From positions 45,292,501 to 45,356,500 of the forward strand of contig CM053813.1 of the NCBI GenBank assembly GCA_028671895.1: 64,000 bases of DNA, in the 5' to 3' direction. Below the pieces are notes generated by a model. The model had not been told where the DNA came from, did not search any database, and was given only the letters and a program-made list of their open reading frames with translations. The position numbers were made by a program, and so were the translations under genes. Below are positions 37,119-50,304 of this stretch, in pieces (position 1 is the first letter of the stretch; each line of letters opens with the position of its first letter). The stretch is from Oenanthe sinensis (lineage: Eukaryota; Streptophyta; Magnoliopsida; Apiales; Apiaceae).

Positions 37119-38232
37119 TCATATATATTATTACTCTTACTAGTCACATATTACAATGACAAAATACTAAAATATAAATTTTCTTACTGATATGAAAGAC
37201 AATCTTACACATACAAGATGTCCTACATTTTTGATCATCCAGTATTATTTAGTCATCAAAACATACACGAGCTTACATAACACAGATCAAATGTTACCCA
37301 ATATCTTACAAGGGCTTGCACAGTACAAAAAATAATGTTACCCAAATAGCCAAAACACACATACACAATAGTCTTGACTATACATGTCTCATAACTCTGG
37401 CAACACACTCATACAATTTAAATACACCATATCGGTGGTGCCAAGTACGAGATTTATCCACTCATGACCGAGTTCTTACAAAATCTCCAAAATTAATCAA
37501 ATATAAAAAATAAATTGAAAATATCTTACTCAAAATATCAAACACACTAAATATCATACAATATAGACTATTACAAATAAAATCATACCTGACCGGTCCT
37601 GAAAACTGCCAATTTACTGTATAAATATGAACTCAAATGAAAAAGTACAAAACATGAAACTTGTAGAAAATTCTAAGACCTTTTCAGAATGATAAGACTC
37701 GTCAAAAGTGGAGAAGTAATGAGTGCAGAAAATAAACAAATACATGCGATTAGAACAGAATCAACACCTGATCACAGTAGTATTTTGAAATTTACGACCT
37801 CAAGACCACTGAATTTGATAACAGAATGTAGACAAAGGAACGAAGGGCACGAGAAGATCTTTCCAGAATGATATTACACATATTTATTGAACAAATATTC
37901 AATTTATTATGAATTTCAGAAGTTACTGCATAAAAACCTGAATTAAACCATCAGATTACACAAAAGATAGATTTCAACTTATTTGTAGGCATAATTTCAG
38001 AAAATACAAAGAATGAAAGTTATAGATAATTGATTAATTGAAATACACCTGAATATTCAACAATTTTTGGGACAATTTTTAAGTACGTAACATTTTCTTT
38101 ACATCTATGGTCTACGGATATATACATTGTAATGGTTATGCCTCATGTCTTTTAAACGACTTCATATATTTCTAACATCCTCGCTTAACGTTCTTTAATT
38201 ATAATTTCTTTTGCACATAATTTCGTAAATAC
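37119..38232. repeat. Unclassified repeat remnant
   Basis: Begins where the copia RT breaks off. It contains loosely similar stretches such as AACTTGTAGAAAATTCTAAG (37660) and GAAAGTTATAGATAATTG (38013), and CTTTTCAGAATGATAAGA (37680) and CTTTCCAGAATGATATTA (37859). Their tone is that of a decayed LTR or similar repeat. No ends, gene or class can be given. Confidence 0.35.
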
Positions 38233-38510
38233 TGTTGGATTTTATTTTATTAATCTAAACTTATTATAAATAAATTATTGTTATTTGAATTAGAAGTAGC
38301 AGCAGTGACCAAATCAAGAAGCTAGTGGAGTGTTTTTAGGAGTTTAGTGGAATAAGTTTCACGATTAAGTCTAGGAAGGAGTTGTTTGTTTTGTTCCTAT
38401 TTTGTAGCCACCACCTTTGGTGTTCATCCATTTTAAATTACCTGTAATCTTTCAGTTGTTATCAATATTTTTAGCAGAGACGTGTTTTTTCTCCTGCAAA
38501 CACATATACT
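38233..38510 (+). mobile_element. Solo LTR related to the SMART-like element
   Basis: Starts TGTTGGATTTTATTTTATTA and shares, in order, GTGTTTTTAG, GATTAAGTCTAGGA, TTGGTGTTCA and a CATTTTAAAT...TGTAATC stretch with the LTRs at 15.7-17.0 kb. No adjacent primer-binding site or purine tract was seen, so it looks like a solo or broken LTR. The right end is approximate. Confidence 0.65.
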
Positions 38511-38989
38511 TAAATTGTTTTACATACCAGCTTTCATATAAGGTAGCTTTACTTTTATCAAATGCCAACTTTTTTAGAAAAAAAAGTAAATACAAAAAAT
38601 AATATTTTATTGGTAAAGTTAAGAAACCACCTCCAGAAGAGCATGGTCTTGCCATGGGACCACGGATGTTAATTGAAGCATGTCCTTCCGTTTTCAATCA
38701 GTTCAATAAAAGAAAAGAAAAAACAAAGTTGTCTAGATAGGAGCCGCTAGTCCAGCAAATATGGGACCGTATATGAGGTTGAGTGTAACATATTTATCCT
38801 TTATTCATCTATGAACTATACAGAATAAATCATTTTGAAATTATTGAAAAGAAAAAGAAACCCTCCAGAGGAACCCATACTTGAAAAGGAGGAGCACATT
38901 GCAGATTATTAAGTCAAGCGTGAAGTGGATAAATTACAACTTTAATTTTCAGTCTGAGCTTAAAAAGTATGTATTACTCCGTATTAGCT

Positions 38990-39180
38990 TAGGCACAGAC
39001 TTGTGAATGAAAAAAGAAGGCCTAAATTAAAGGCTTTAATTTGGTTCGCCGAGGATTAATTCAAAGAATTCTTTCTTTGTAAGTTGTAACTAGAGTAGTC
39101 CTCGCTGCTCCTCTACAGATTAGTTTCGTCTTTTTTTATTTGGATTTGCTTTTCGCATTGATTCTCTCTTTATCCGCTAG
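38990..39180 (+). repeat. Duplicated non-coding block A, copy 1
   Basis: Contains AAAGGCTTTAATTTGG, then CAGATTAGTTTCGTCTTT and TTGATTCTCTCTTTA, matching in order the blocks at 39885-40155 and 59270-59580. Function unknown. Confidence 0.55.
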
Positions 39181-39884
39181 AAAATAAACTTTTAGTTTGA
39201 CGACTTCTATTATCTAACTATTCCTTTGCCCTATAATTGTTTTTAATGAGATATATGAAGGGAAGATGAGACAAAATAACGAAATGTTTAGAAAAAGCCA
39301 TATGAATTCTTTTTTTTATTTCTTTTTTATCCTTTCTAAGACTCGTACGTACGCACGCATAAATTTTATTTTTCACTTATTTTTTCTCAGCATAAAAATC
39401 TAAAAAGTACAACGATAATGATTCGGTAGATATGTAGAATTCTAAAATACTATTCATAGCCATAATAAAACGAAATACACAAAAATATTGGAGTTGTTTT
39501 TTGACTTGAAGTATCATGTTTGTAAAAAATGGCAAGCGCAATTACATTTTGCAAATCAAAGATTTGGTGCTTTTGTTCCTTGCATAACCACACGTGAAAT
39601 AATGTTAAACGTTTCCCAGTGACTTGAATTAATCAAAAATAGCGTAACCCCAGTATTTAACTCAATAAAGAAAAATGAAATTTGTAGTGCACGTCAATTT
39701 CTTTTTACCACTTGTTTATGAAGCCGCTCATAATTGACTACTAATTATGTACATGCAATATTTATTAATTTTTTATTTGCTAATTAAATAGTTGTGGTAG
39801 AATGTTGCACATTGCCTAAGATGTGTATATATATATATATAATATTTATACTTTATCACATGTTTTATAAAGATTGATCTAGAA

Positions 39885-40155
39885 AGAAACGAAGAAAAGA
39901 GCACTTTATCAGTCTGAGATTGGAAGAATACATAATTTTTTTGGGGGTGAACAAATGTCATGAATCAATGACAAAGCCAAAATCAAATGCTTTAATTTTG
40001 CAGCAGGAGCAGTTGTCCAGTCCAGGGACTGTGTTAGAAAATACATGCACATAGACCGACAAGTGCTTGCTACTCTTTCACAGATATATAGTCTCGTCTT
40101 TTTTAGTTTGGAACTGCATTTTTATTTGATTCTCTTTACCATTATAATGCGGAGA
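39885..40155 (+). repeat. Duplicated non-coding block A, copy 2
   Basis: Shares CAGTCTGAGATTGGAAG, GCTTTAATTTTGCAGCA, TTGTCCAG, TCTCGTCTTT and TTTGGAACT in order with copy 3. Further left, GAAGCCGCTCATAATTGAC (39721) parallels GAAGCCACTCATGAATTAC (59080). Copies 1 and 2 lie downstream of bHLH gene 1, copy 3 downstream of gene 2. Confidence 0.7.
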
Positions 40156-40409
40156 CGAAGCACAGCTTGCCATGCCAGAATTGAATATACTTTCATTTTT
40201 AAAATGAAATACATTGATTACTTGATCGTCAATACGCGCATGGACAAAATATATAGTTACAGATTCATTTAAGTTAACGGTACGTGTTCAGCATTTGCTT
40301 TCATGATTGAGCCATTGCCCTAGTAAAACCATAAATATCAATGTCTAGATACATGCTAGATTCCAACTTGGAATATTAGCGATACTAATTTTTTAGACCG
40401 TGCTACAAT

Positions 40410-40730
40410 CACTAAAAAAACAGGACATTTCCGACTAAACATAATCGATCAACAAAGTGTTAGTACTTGAAACTTATCGACGACAATATCTATAACTGAC
40501 CGCAGTTGATAAGTGGTCGGATATAAGTTGTGCAATCAAATTTGATTTTTGACCAAGAACCAAAATAACATTGTTTTGGACACTTGGGCACAACTGCCCA
40601 CTAAAACTGACGCTTTAGCATCGATCAGTTTTATGTACTGATATGTGGTTTATTTTTTAATTGGACAATAGTAGAATGATAGAAAATGGTTTTTCTAGTT
40701 GTGCATAACCGATGGGGTCGTTGGTTGGAT
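40410..40730. mobile_element. CACTA-like terminal fragment
   Basis: CACTAAAAAAACAGGACATT followed by TCCGAC resembles the terminal repeat of CACTA (En/Spm) elements. GTCGG / CCGAC and GATCAGTT / AACTGA words within the next 250 bases look like subterminal repeats. No second end or transposase was found. Confidence 0.45.
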
Positions 40731-40828
40731 AAGAGTTTTTAGAAAGAAAAAAAAAGAAGTGAAAATAATGAGAAGATGAGATCAAGTTAGAGAAGAGAAA
40801 GAAGAGCTAATTAAATGTAAGTTTTTGC

Positions 40829-40830
<2 letters not shown>

Positions 40831-40865
<35 letters not shown>
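40831..40865. repeat. (TA)n microsatellite
   Basis: About 17 TA units in AT-rich intergenic DNA. Confidence 0.9.
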
Positions 40866-40867
<2 letters not shown>

Positions 40868-41159
40868 CTATGGTTTGGTATTATATATATTCTTTTAAAA
40901 AAATTATCATTTGCACATGTACACACATGTCCACATGATTTTTGTATGTATATTTTACACACTCTTATGTATGTGTATGTATAGATGTCCGTAAAATTAA
41001 TACTTATTTTAAAAAAAATTAAAATAATTTAATTACAAATAAATTTTAATTAAATGATTTTAAATTTAAATTTAAGAATATATTTTTGAAATAACTAATT
41101 TCCCTAAAATGTATGCACTCATTTTTATTTTAATATTACAAAAAAATGTGCATAACTTA

Positions 41160-42068
41160 AGGTCGCAACGCTAGCACACTAGCGATGGACTCCCTTCGCC
41201 CTAACTCATGAATGACCGGATCTCACTCTCATGAGCATGATGAATGGAGAACTGGCTCCGGACCAGTTCGCTGACTATTATCTCATCTCATTCGTATATG
41301 GTTCATGTAAAGAGAACCTTGGTGTAGTCCGCTTGTCGAGATCGCTACATCCCGGATCGCTCAGCTAGGAGAGGGTACCTGGAATGAGGTAGGTATGTGG
41401 AATGAATTATGGATAACTGATTGGGCAAATGCTAGGTCTGATTGGGCAAACGCTAACCTAGCTGGATAATATCTTTTATCATTTCCTACACATCCAGAGA
41501 CTATCGAAAGCCCCATGGGATAATATCTTGTTATAATTATTTATCTGAAGACTATTAGTTCTACAAGCTCACATCTTATCAATATTGAAGAGATTAATTC
41601 AGGATCACCTCTATATACTTCTTTCAGAAGGCCAAATCGCGTACAACTCCTTACGAGAGCTCGTTGCTCTACAACTTCATGACAGCCTTTACAACTGTTA
41701 GGACTTGGGCCATTATAGTTATAGATTTCTGGATACTGGCCCTTCACTTCTACGAACTTGGTGCCTCGATGGACGGGACCAATACCTAGCCGTGTAGGTA
41801 ACTTGTCATCAAAAAATTACGTGTAACTTGAACCCCTATAAATAGGGTACATTGACCTCTTATTTCACTTAATTGATAGTTGGTCGTAAGAGAATACATA
41901 TAATCTCTGGTCTTTTAAGGAATCAACAAAAAGATCAGTTATCAAAATTTATTATTTTCCGTCTGTGTTCTTCGCATTCTTCATCAAATTTATCAGCAAA
42001 CCATCGTATTTTTCCCGTGATTCCAGCATATCTCCATTATTACCGTTATATCAGTTTCTCCTTATAAC
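41160..42068 (+). mobile_element. Possible solo LTR (unclassified LTR retrotransposon)
   Basis: A stretch less AT-rich than its surroundings with a clear CCCCTATAAATAGGG promoter-like word (TATA at 41837-41844) and an end reading CTTATAACA. That layout is typical of LTRs of larger plant retrotransposons. No target duplication, primer site or coding sequence is adjacent, so class and boundaries are guesses. Confidence 0.35.
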
Positions 42069-42528
42069 AAATATTATTTAGAATGATTGTTTATAATTTG
42101 TACAAGGGTGTAAATGATTTGAATCGACCGAATTTTAGACTATTAATTTAAAAAAATTTAAATCCAATCTCTTATGGAACTTTTATCGAATTAAATATTT
42201 GATTTCAGGTGGTATCATTAGTGAAAATATTGTTTACGGACATGTTTGATGAGCATCATTTTTATATTTTTATAACACCCTAATTTATAAACTGGTTTTC
42301 AGGAATTTTTTAAATGAGTTTGCTTTTTCTTTTTTTTCTCAAGTACAAAAATAACATATGAAAAATAAAAAAATATAAACTAAAATAAATAAACTTAAAT
42401 TGCAGTATCAACATAACAAGCTAACAAAAAGTTTGTCAAATTTCCAATTCAAAATCCAAAGAATACTAACTTAGTAATTCATGAATTATATTCATAAATT
42501 ACGTTTACAAGTAGGGATGGACATTCTC

Positions 42529-42941
42529 TGTAATACCCGCATCGAATAGAATGTGTATGTTTGAGCCCTTTATAAGGACAAGTCAATAACTAATGTATAC
42601 CAATTTGCTAGTTCTTTTGAGCTGAACTGTGTTGGGTTGTTGGGCCTGGTATCCATTCAGTTATGGGCTTGGGTTGTTATAAATGGTATAAGAGTCATAC
42701 CCGGCCGGAAGTGCTAAGGCACTGCCAGGGTTCCATAAGTTTATGTTTGGGTTCGACGAGGACGTCGACCCAATAATGTGGGGTGTTTGTAACATCCCAC
42801 ATCGAATAGAAAGTATATGTTTGGGCCCTTTACAAGGACAAATCAATAACTAATGTATACCAATTTACTATCTCTTTTGGACTGACATGTGATGGGCTAT
42901 TGAGCACGGTATGCATTCAGTTATGGGTTCAGCTTGCTATA
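42529..42941 (+). mobile_element. TRIM: 413-bp LTR retrotransposon in miniature
   Basis: Two direct repeats of 153 and 154 bases (42529-42681 and 42788-42941) start TGTAA and end in TATA. The second has the CCCACATCGAATAG word common in plant TRIM LTRs. TTCTC flanks both sides (42524-42528, 42942-42946) as a 5-bp duplication. After the first LTR, TGGTATAAGAGTCA (42684-42697) resembles a Met-tRNA primer site with changes. GTGGGG near 42780 may be the purine tract. The two LTRs differ at many sites, so the insertion is old. The interior of about 106 bases cannot code for protein. Confidence 0.88.
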
Positions 42942-43181
42942 TTCTCCGTGCACCGCTCTTTCTAGATCTGATCCCTGCCCCGAATGAGTCGTGGATTCGG
43001 GGATTTTTCGGGTACTGGCTGGGGAACCGGGAGATCATAAAAATTTCGAGGACCGGGGTGGGGACGGGTATTGATGTCACCTCGGCCTGATCAAATTTCG
43101 AGAACCGGGGTGGGGACGGGTATTGATGTCTCCCGGACCTGATCGCCGTTTCCCGTTTCCCGATCTTTATATTTAATGAAG

Positions 43182-43293
<112 letters not shown>

Positions 43294-44639
43294 GTACAAT
43301 AATAAAATAATAAAAATATTTATAATTTGTATGTATTATTATACTTTTAAATTTCTAATTTATTTTATTAATCTAATTGTTTTAAATTATAATATCATTT
43401 TATTATAGTAATTTTATTTTTGTCCTTTATTTATATTATAAATTAATATTAATTTAAACTAATTCTTAAAATATGTTTAAAATTAAAAATATATATTATG
43501 TATGATAAATTTTAAATTATATTATTCAAAAATGTAGGTTAAAATATAATTATTTTTTTAGAAAAAAATTCTCCGATTCCCGTGGGGATCCTCGTTCCCC
43601 GTTTGGGACGGGGATCGGGTAACAAATTAATCCCCATTCTTCGAGAATTGGGGCGGGTTCAGGAATTTGATTAGGGTTTGGGGATGGGGCCGAGATAGCA
43701 CTCCCCGAACCGAACGTCATCCTTATTTACAAGTGGTATTAACGAACTTGTTTACCTGCATTATAATTGAATTTGTTGGTAAAATTTGAAATCCAACTAT
43801 GTTATAATCAAATTCAACCATGAACCAAATTTTAATATTTAAAATTATATTCATGTTTGACTTGTTCAGGGATCAAAGTAAGTATCATTGAACGAAATAC
43901 CAAAATTATTGGTGAATGTATAGACTTATTTAGAGCCCTAATCCTATCACAAGAAAACGCTACAAGGTTTTAAGTAATTATACACGAAATAGTTATACGT
44001 AATTATAATAGACGTGCTGAAGAAAAAGAAATATCACTATAAGCGATATAGTTACGACTTAAAGTGACGTATGTACCACTCTATATAACCGTATATACAA
44101 AGATATCAGAGCAATGATAGCATGCAAGAATGGAGGAGATGCACATTCTTCTAGACGTGTAGTATAAAACAGAAAATTACTGATCTGGAAAAGATGTGTA
44201 ATTATTACAGTACGATAGTCATTACAAAATAAAGATGTGCATGGGAAATTGCTGACATACTATATATAAAGTGTAGTATTATTGATATTTGATAGTACGC
44301 AACTTTTGTCACTTTTGTCACTGTCTTGATCGTTTTCTTGTATTACAGTGTGATCACAGAAAAGTATAGGTCACCAGCTAGGGCCATTACGTTAATAAAA
44401 ATCAAGCTGCTTCACAATTTATACTAACGTCCTTTAGGTCAACGACATGAAAATACCTAATGTAAATCTTTTGTGTTTATGCATGAAGGGACAAGTGTGT
44501 GCTAAGCTTTTCTTTTAACGTATGTATCACATTTCTGGTTCGTTCATGGTCCAGTTCTCTTTAGTTACTGGAGGAGGGCTTCCAAAATTCGATAATGAAA
44601 TTTAACCTACCTAAACTAGCCCTTATTTCTCGGCCGTTT

Positions 44640-44900
44640 GATTCAAAAAGTTGTTGGCAGTGGAATCAATCCTTATCTTAGGGAACTGCACCCTTCAACA
44701 TAATTATAGGTCACAACTAATGAAAATATCTCCAAATCAGAACTTACACCATCCTTACAAGTCTTTTTTTCTACGTTTCATATACTGTATAAAATACACA
44801 TGTATAGTTCTAGAAGGGGACCCTACCGTTTAAGATCTTGAGAGAATGATTGGATTGTTAATGATTGAGCTTTGACTGAAATGACTGTTATTCCGGCTCC
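44640..44900 (+). repeat. Duplicated non-coding block B, copy 2
   Basis: Shares, in order, TTATCTTAGGGA, ATAATTATAGG / ATAATTTCAGG, CTCTAGAAGG / TTCTAGAAGG, ATCCTAC / ACCCTAC, GATCTTG, GAATGATT and TTTGACT with 60720-60990. No coding frame is shared, so this is duplicated non-coding DNA. Confidence 0.72.
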
Positions 44901-45013
44901 ACATATTCTAATGTGGGCGTTTAATTAGTTAGATCACTCAAGTCCTGAAATTGATTGCTATCCAGTGTGGATATAAATGTGATCACTTGGCATATAAACA
45001 TACATACTAAATA

Positions 45014-45253
45014 CTCCACCTCCCATGATAATAGGTCTTTCTTAGAAAAATAATAGATATTAAGAAAAGTTAATGCACAAAAATTTATTTTAGGTGGGTA
45101 TCATATTTATTATGACTATGTTGTAGTAAATAAAGTAAGTTTTATATTGGAAATGACAAAAAAAAGGGTAAATTTGAATTTTTTTAGAAATGGATAATTA
45201 TTATTGGACAAATTTTTTTCTCAAAAGAGACTAATATTATGGGACATAGAGAA
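45014..45253. mobile_element. Stowaway-like MITE
   Basis: TA at both sides. The left end CTCCACCTCCCATGATAATA roughly mirrors the right end TAATATTATGGGACATAGAG. Length is about 240 bases. Confidence 0.5.
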
Positions 45254-45259
45254 TAAAAA

Positions 45260-48200
45260 ATAAATTAATTATATGATTGTGTTCCGTTGATAAACTACAT
45301 TTACCGTTTGATTAATTGTTATTTTAATATGTGCATATGAACTTTTAAATTAATCATCTTTATTGTTTATTAATTCATATAATCATATCCATTAGTTATT
45401 AACATACGTACATGCATAAAAATGGGGGGCAAACACAGTAAAATACTTGTATTAGATATACATACAAATTTGATGATTGTTTTTTAATTTATCACAATTA
45501 CTTATTCCAGAATTATAATATATATACACATGTATTTTTGAATAAATTCAAAGTATATTTACCTTTTATATAAAATTAAATTATAAGTATATTATTAATT
45601 ATGTAATTCTAGAGTATGGTGATATTTTTTGTCACAGCCTGTAATTAACTAATTTAGAGCTGATTTCTTATAAACAGCTTGTAATGAGTTTTTATTATAA
45701 CAATGATATAATTATTTAAGAATATTTTAGTAATATAAAAATTTCTGGGTAAATTGAGAAGTGCGACATAAACTTTAATAATTATATTCAAATATATGCT
45801 AAGATCACTTAAAATATTTTAATAAACATCAATCTACCTCTTGATATCCCAAAAAGAACTGTTAATTAATTCAGCAGTATATATATCATAATTAGTTACA
45901 CATCTTATAGATATCAACAATCTATCTATTATATAATATTCACAAAAGTGAATATTATATTAAATTTACAATTATATTCTTATATTAAATCTCTAATTTA
46001 CTATTTTAGTCCGGAAGCCTTCCTTATGCATATTATAATATCATATTCTTAGTTTAAAAAGTTATATATAATTTTTTATGATAAATTTGAGACAAATACT
46101 TTAATTCTTGGAGTACACTCACACATCAAAAAAATACTGTTAATAAAACTATATATAATTATTTTATAATAAATTTGGGACAAATACTTTAAAGCATAGA
46201 GTTTTTTTAGCAATATAGATTTTTTGAAAATTAGTGTGACAAATCATAGACTGTATTTTATGAATCCGGGAAAATAATATATTTAAATTGAATATAAAAT
46301 ATAACTCAATTTATAGACTATATTTCATGAATAAATTGTTGTTCTAAGTTAAAATATAAAGTATTTTGAACAAATGGGTGCTCCAATAATGTTCTATTGG
46401 TGCCCTAAAACATTAGGACACATTCCTTACTTTTGAGGTGATACTAAGACATTGTTATCAATAAAATATTCATTTCCCTCCATTTTTTATAGTTATTTTC
46501 CCTCCTTTTATCTTTTATAAATATATTATTATTTTAATAATAAGGCATGAGAATAAGACATTTGTTGGAGTTGATGTATGTATATAGTATTTTAAATCAC
46601 TGGATATCATATTTTATTATATTTATAGAGCATGGACATTGTTGGACTTGCTTTAAAGCCTCTAGCAAGCATGTCACAATAATGCTAAGATGAGTGTGAA
46701 TCATTGTATCTGTGCTCTGTATAAAAAGATGAATCGGGACAGCTTGAATTTTTGTAGCAGTCACTATTATAACTCAATTTCAGCCAGTTAATCCCATATC
46801 CAATTGATCCGGTCACCACGATTTGATTTAGTTTTAGATTTAAAATTTCGAACTTGTCAAATGTACATAAAGTCTATAATCTATGTACGAACGACATCGT
46901 CAAATTTTGTTTGTTGTTGTTAATTTTAGTATTTTATATGAAAAATGGATTAATGAAAATACATAATCGGATCTTACAGAGTGTAAAAAACGTAAGGGCC
47001 CTAACTCTAATATAGTTAGAGGTCAAAATTTGAATAAGGGGCGCAGAATAACCCCACACAGTTCAAATTGTTCATGATAATAGAAAGTTATGCACAGAAA
47101 TAAAACATAGAATTTAAAGAACAATACACTCTGGATAAGAACAATGATCCATCCCGTCAAGCTTTTGGATGTCTTGATCACCAAGCGATCTTGCTGCATA
47201 ATCGTCAATTCTTTTGGTTGCACAAGATTAGATATTTGCTGAAAATATCTTAATTATTAATTCCAACAACAAAACTCTTGATGCTATGTTATCATTAGAA
47301 TCACATTTACAATCTTAAAAAAAAAAAAAAAAAAATAGAGCACATCCACGAATAATAGTAGTAGATAAAATAATAACAATAATAAACAATGAAAACAGTA
47401 ATTTATTATGATCATTTAAATAGTTTTAAAATTACAAATTGCTTGTTATAATTGAGAAATTCAAAAAGAAAAGAAAATGAAAATTACCAATAATAAAAAT
47501 TGTGATATTTCTCTATTCAGGTACAAAAATCATCCTTCCGTATGCATTTCTAAAATTTAGCAACTGGTTTAGTGTCTAACATCCCGTCCGATGGAAACAA
47601 ACAAACTGATGGATAGGGATTGTAACGTGTGGAACGGAAGTAGTGTCCTCATCACCCACAGGGCATAGCCCACCTTCTAGATAGTCGTGCCCAAAGTCGA
47701 AGCCTAGATACTATAGCAGTCAAAGCCTCTAACTGAAATACAGAGCAGTGGTCCTTTTGTTAAATCACTAACAATGACAATAATGATCATTGTTCCGTAC
47801 AATTAATAACTTTTAACTACATATTCAAAGTGCTATTCTGCTTTAAGCATGGTTATTACAAGTAATACAGAAAATTAAGTGATTAACATAAAGTGTACAA
47901 GAGCTAGTAATTCTATATTCCATTCACTTTAGTCTTGCATGTTACCTAGCTGAGAAACATCATATATGTAGAAGTCGTATCAAAACACAGAATATAAATA
48001 TTATATAGTGTGGTGTTTGTGTGCATGTGAGATACAAAGAGAGGATTCGCTTCTGATAGCACGCTAGAGCAAGCATCTTTATGTGTACGAATCAGTGTTC
48101 TAAAAATACGTTGTATTTTCTGATTTATCGACCGATTAATTGGTAGGCATACGGATATAATATTAATTAATAAAAAGTTGGATCAATTTTTTTTTTTAGT

Positions 48201-48685
48201 ATCAGTTAAAAATTGGAAGAGACAGAAAGTTCGGTTAAACGGTAAAAAAATTGGTCACAATTAATAGTTTTTTTAAAACTTAAAATTTAAAAAAATTATA
48301 ATCAAGATATTTATATTACAAATTTATAATGAATATGTGTTGTATGACCCTAAATCTTTCATAAATCTCAAATACTCTCTCAAGTTTCTTGTAAATATAT
48401 ATTATATGTAATAATTACTTAAATTAATTATTAAATAATGACTTAAATGTTCATAATAAGTGATTTTTTTTATAAATTTTAACACTTAAATACATATGTA
48501 CTAATGATATATGATATTTTTTATATAAATTTTATGATAATTTGATGGTGCTTAAATTTAATTATATATTATTATTTATTAAATTAAATTATTTACAATT
48601 AATGCCATGATTAATTAATATGATTTATCATCAATTACCTAATTAATGAATGAATTAATTCCGATTCACATATTTTAAAACCCGT

Positions 48686-48690
<5 letters not shown>
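45260..48690. other. Intergenic, no gene seen
   Basis: AT-rich DNA. A less AT-rich patch at 47575-47740 matches no RNA gene or protein that I recognise. Confidence 0.5.

Positions 48691-48779
<89 letters not shown>
48691..48779. repeat. (TA)n microsatellite
   Basis: About 44 perfect TA units. The overlapping YI-repeat frame is not a gene. Confidence 0.95.
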
Positions 48780-48781
<2 letters not shown>

Positions 48782-49315
48782 CAAGGCTGACTTGAGTTTT
48801 TGATGCATTATTAGTTTCTTTGCCATATAAGCTAGTAGTTTTTAAGTGATTTGTTTGAGTGCAAAGCTTGTTACACATTTTGAACTAAATAATATGATAA
48901 TGTGCAGTCTCAATTAGAAAAGAGAAGCAATGTAGGATAAGAAACAGTTCTAGTGGTCCGTAAAATAGATTGGTACTTTGTTGCAGTCTCTGCCTTTTAA
49001 CATATAAATCAAAACTACCAGCAATCATAATAAAAATGTTGCAATAATACACACACATGTATGTGTGAATTGCTTTTCATCCCCGGCCCGGCAGATCTAT
49101 TTCGATTTTGAATCAAATTTTACAACTCACACTCTATAGTGATATTTGCCCAGGAATTTAAATTTATCATTAATTATCACCGTGCGTCTAGAAGCAGCAC
49201 ACGTGCTTAGCCCCTCATTGCATTTAATGTATTAATTAATAAAAATCTATATTGAGATTTACTATAGCCATATCAACATAATGCTCCGTCATAACTATAT
49301 GCTGCTTGAGTAATA

Positions 49316-49558
49316 CTCTCTCCCTTTCATAATACGTGTCTTTTTTATTTTTTTGTGATTAAATTAATTCGTAAATTAAAAATTATTTTTTTATATTTTT
49401 TAAAAACTGAAAAATATATTTTAAAGTTTATTAAATATATTTTTTAATGATATGATTTTTAATTTTTTTAATTATATATTATGTATAATATTCGGTTAAA
49501 AATAAGTCAATTTAACTGAAAAATAGAAAGAAGACAATTATTTTGAGAGGGAGAAAAC
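49316..49558. mobile_element. Stowaway-like MITE
   Basis: TA, then CTCTCTCCCTTTCATAATA, at the left; TATTTTGAGAGGGAGAAAAC before TA at the right. Also GTGTCTTTT on the left and AAGAAGAC on the right. Length is about 243 bases, close to the other Stowaway copies here. Confidence 0.5.
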
Positions 49559-50304
49559 TATCCCTTCATTTACGAAATTACGTTTAATTCATTCGATCGT
49601 TTCTACGTATAAATCCATTAAACTATGCTCTCTGGATTGGTAAGCATCTACACTCCGACAAAATGTAGTTGATACATAATCCAGCCCTGCTCCGTGCCCT
49701 CTTCCAAGTTCCCACAGGTAACAAATACATATAAATAAATAACAAATACATATAAATAGCAAATAAAGATATGACAATAAGGATCTTAAGATTAATTTTG
49801 GCACATCTTTTCTAAAATCATAACGAATACATATAAATAAATAAATTTGATCATTTATTATTAAATATATTTACTTACTATTTATTTTACCTTATTTATA
49901 AATTAGAAACGTAATTAATTAGATAGTGAATATAATACACTTAAATCAATCAATACCTTCTAAAGTTTTCCTAAGATCTTAGGATTCGTATTCTTTAAGT
50001 ATAATGACATCTTAATATGTATATTAAAAAATGGTTTATAATATGTTTCTTAATTCATTCTGGAGTCCTTTTTTAAAATAAATTGGGGGACATAATAATA
50101 TATAAGTCACCACTCACTACTCTCATAAAACATTAAGATATATTTAAGAGTATTTCTTAATTTATTGTGTTAGAGCGGGCTAGCTAGCTTTCTTCTTTCA
50201 TTTCTTAAAACGAATCTCGACTTCACTTTTTTACATTAAGAAACATACAAATGTTTGTATGTTCAAAGTCCTATTACTGTGCCCTTTTATCATGTACTCG
50301 GTGC

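Noticed and set aside
46370..46660. MITE bounded by GGTGCTCCAATAATG and CATTGTTGGACTTGC
   Set aside because: The ends are only loosely inverted and no target duplication was seen.
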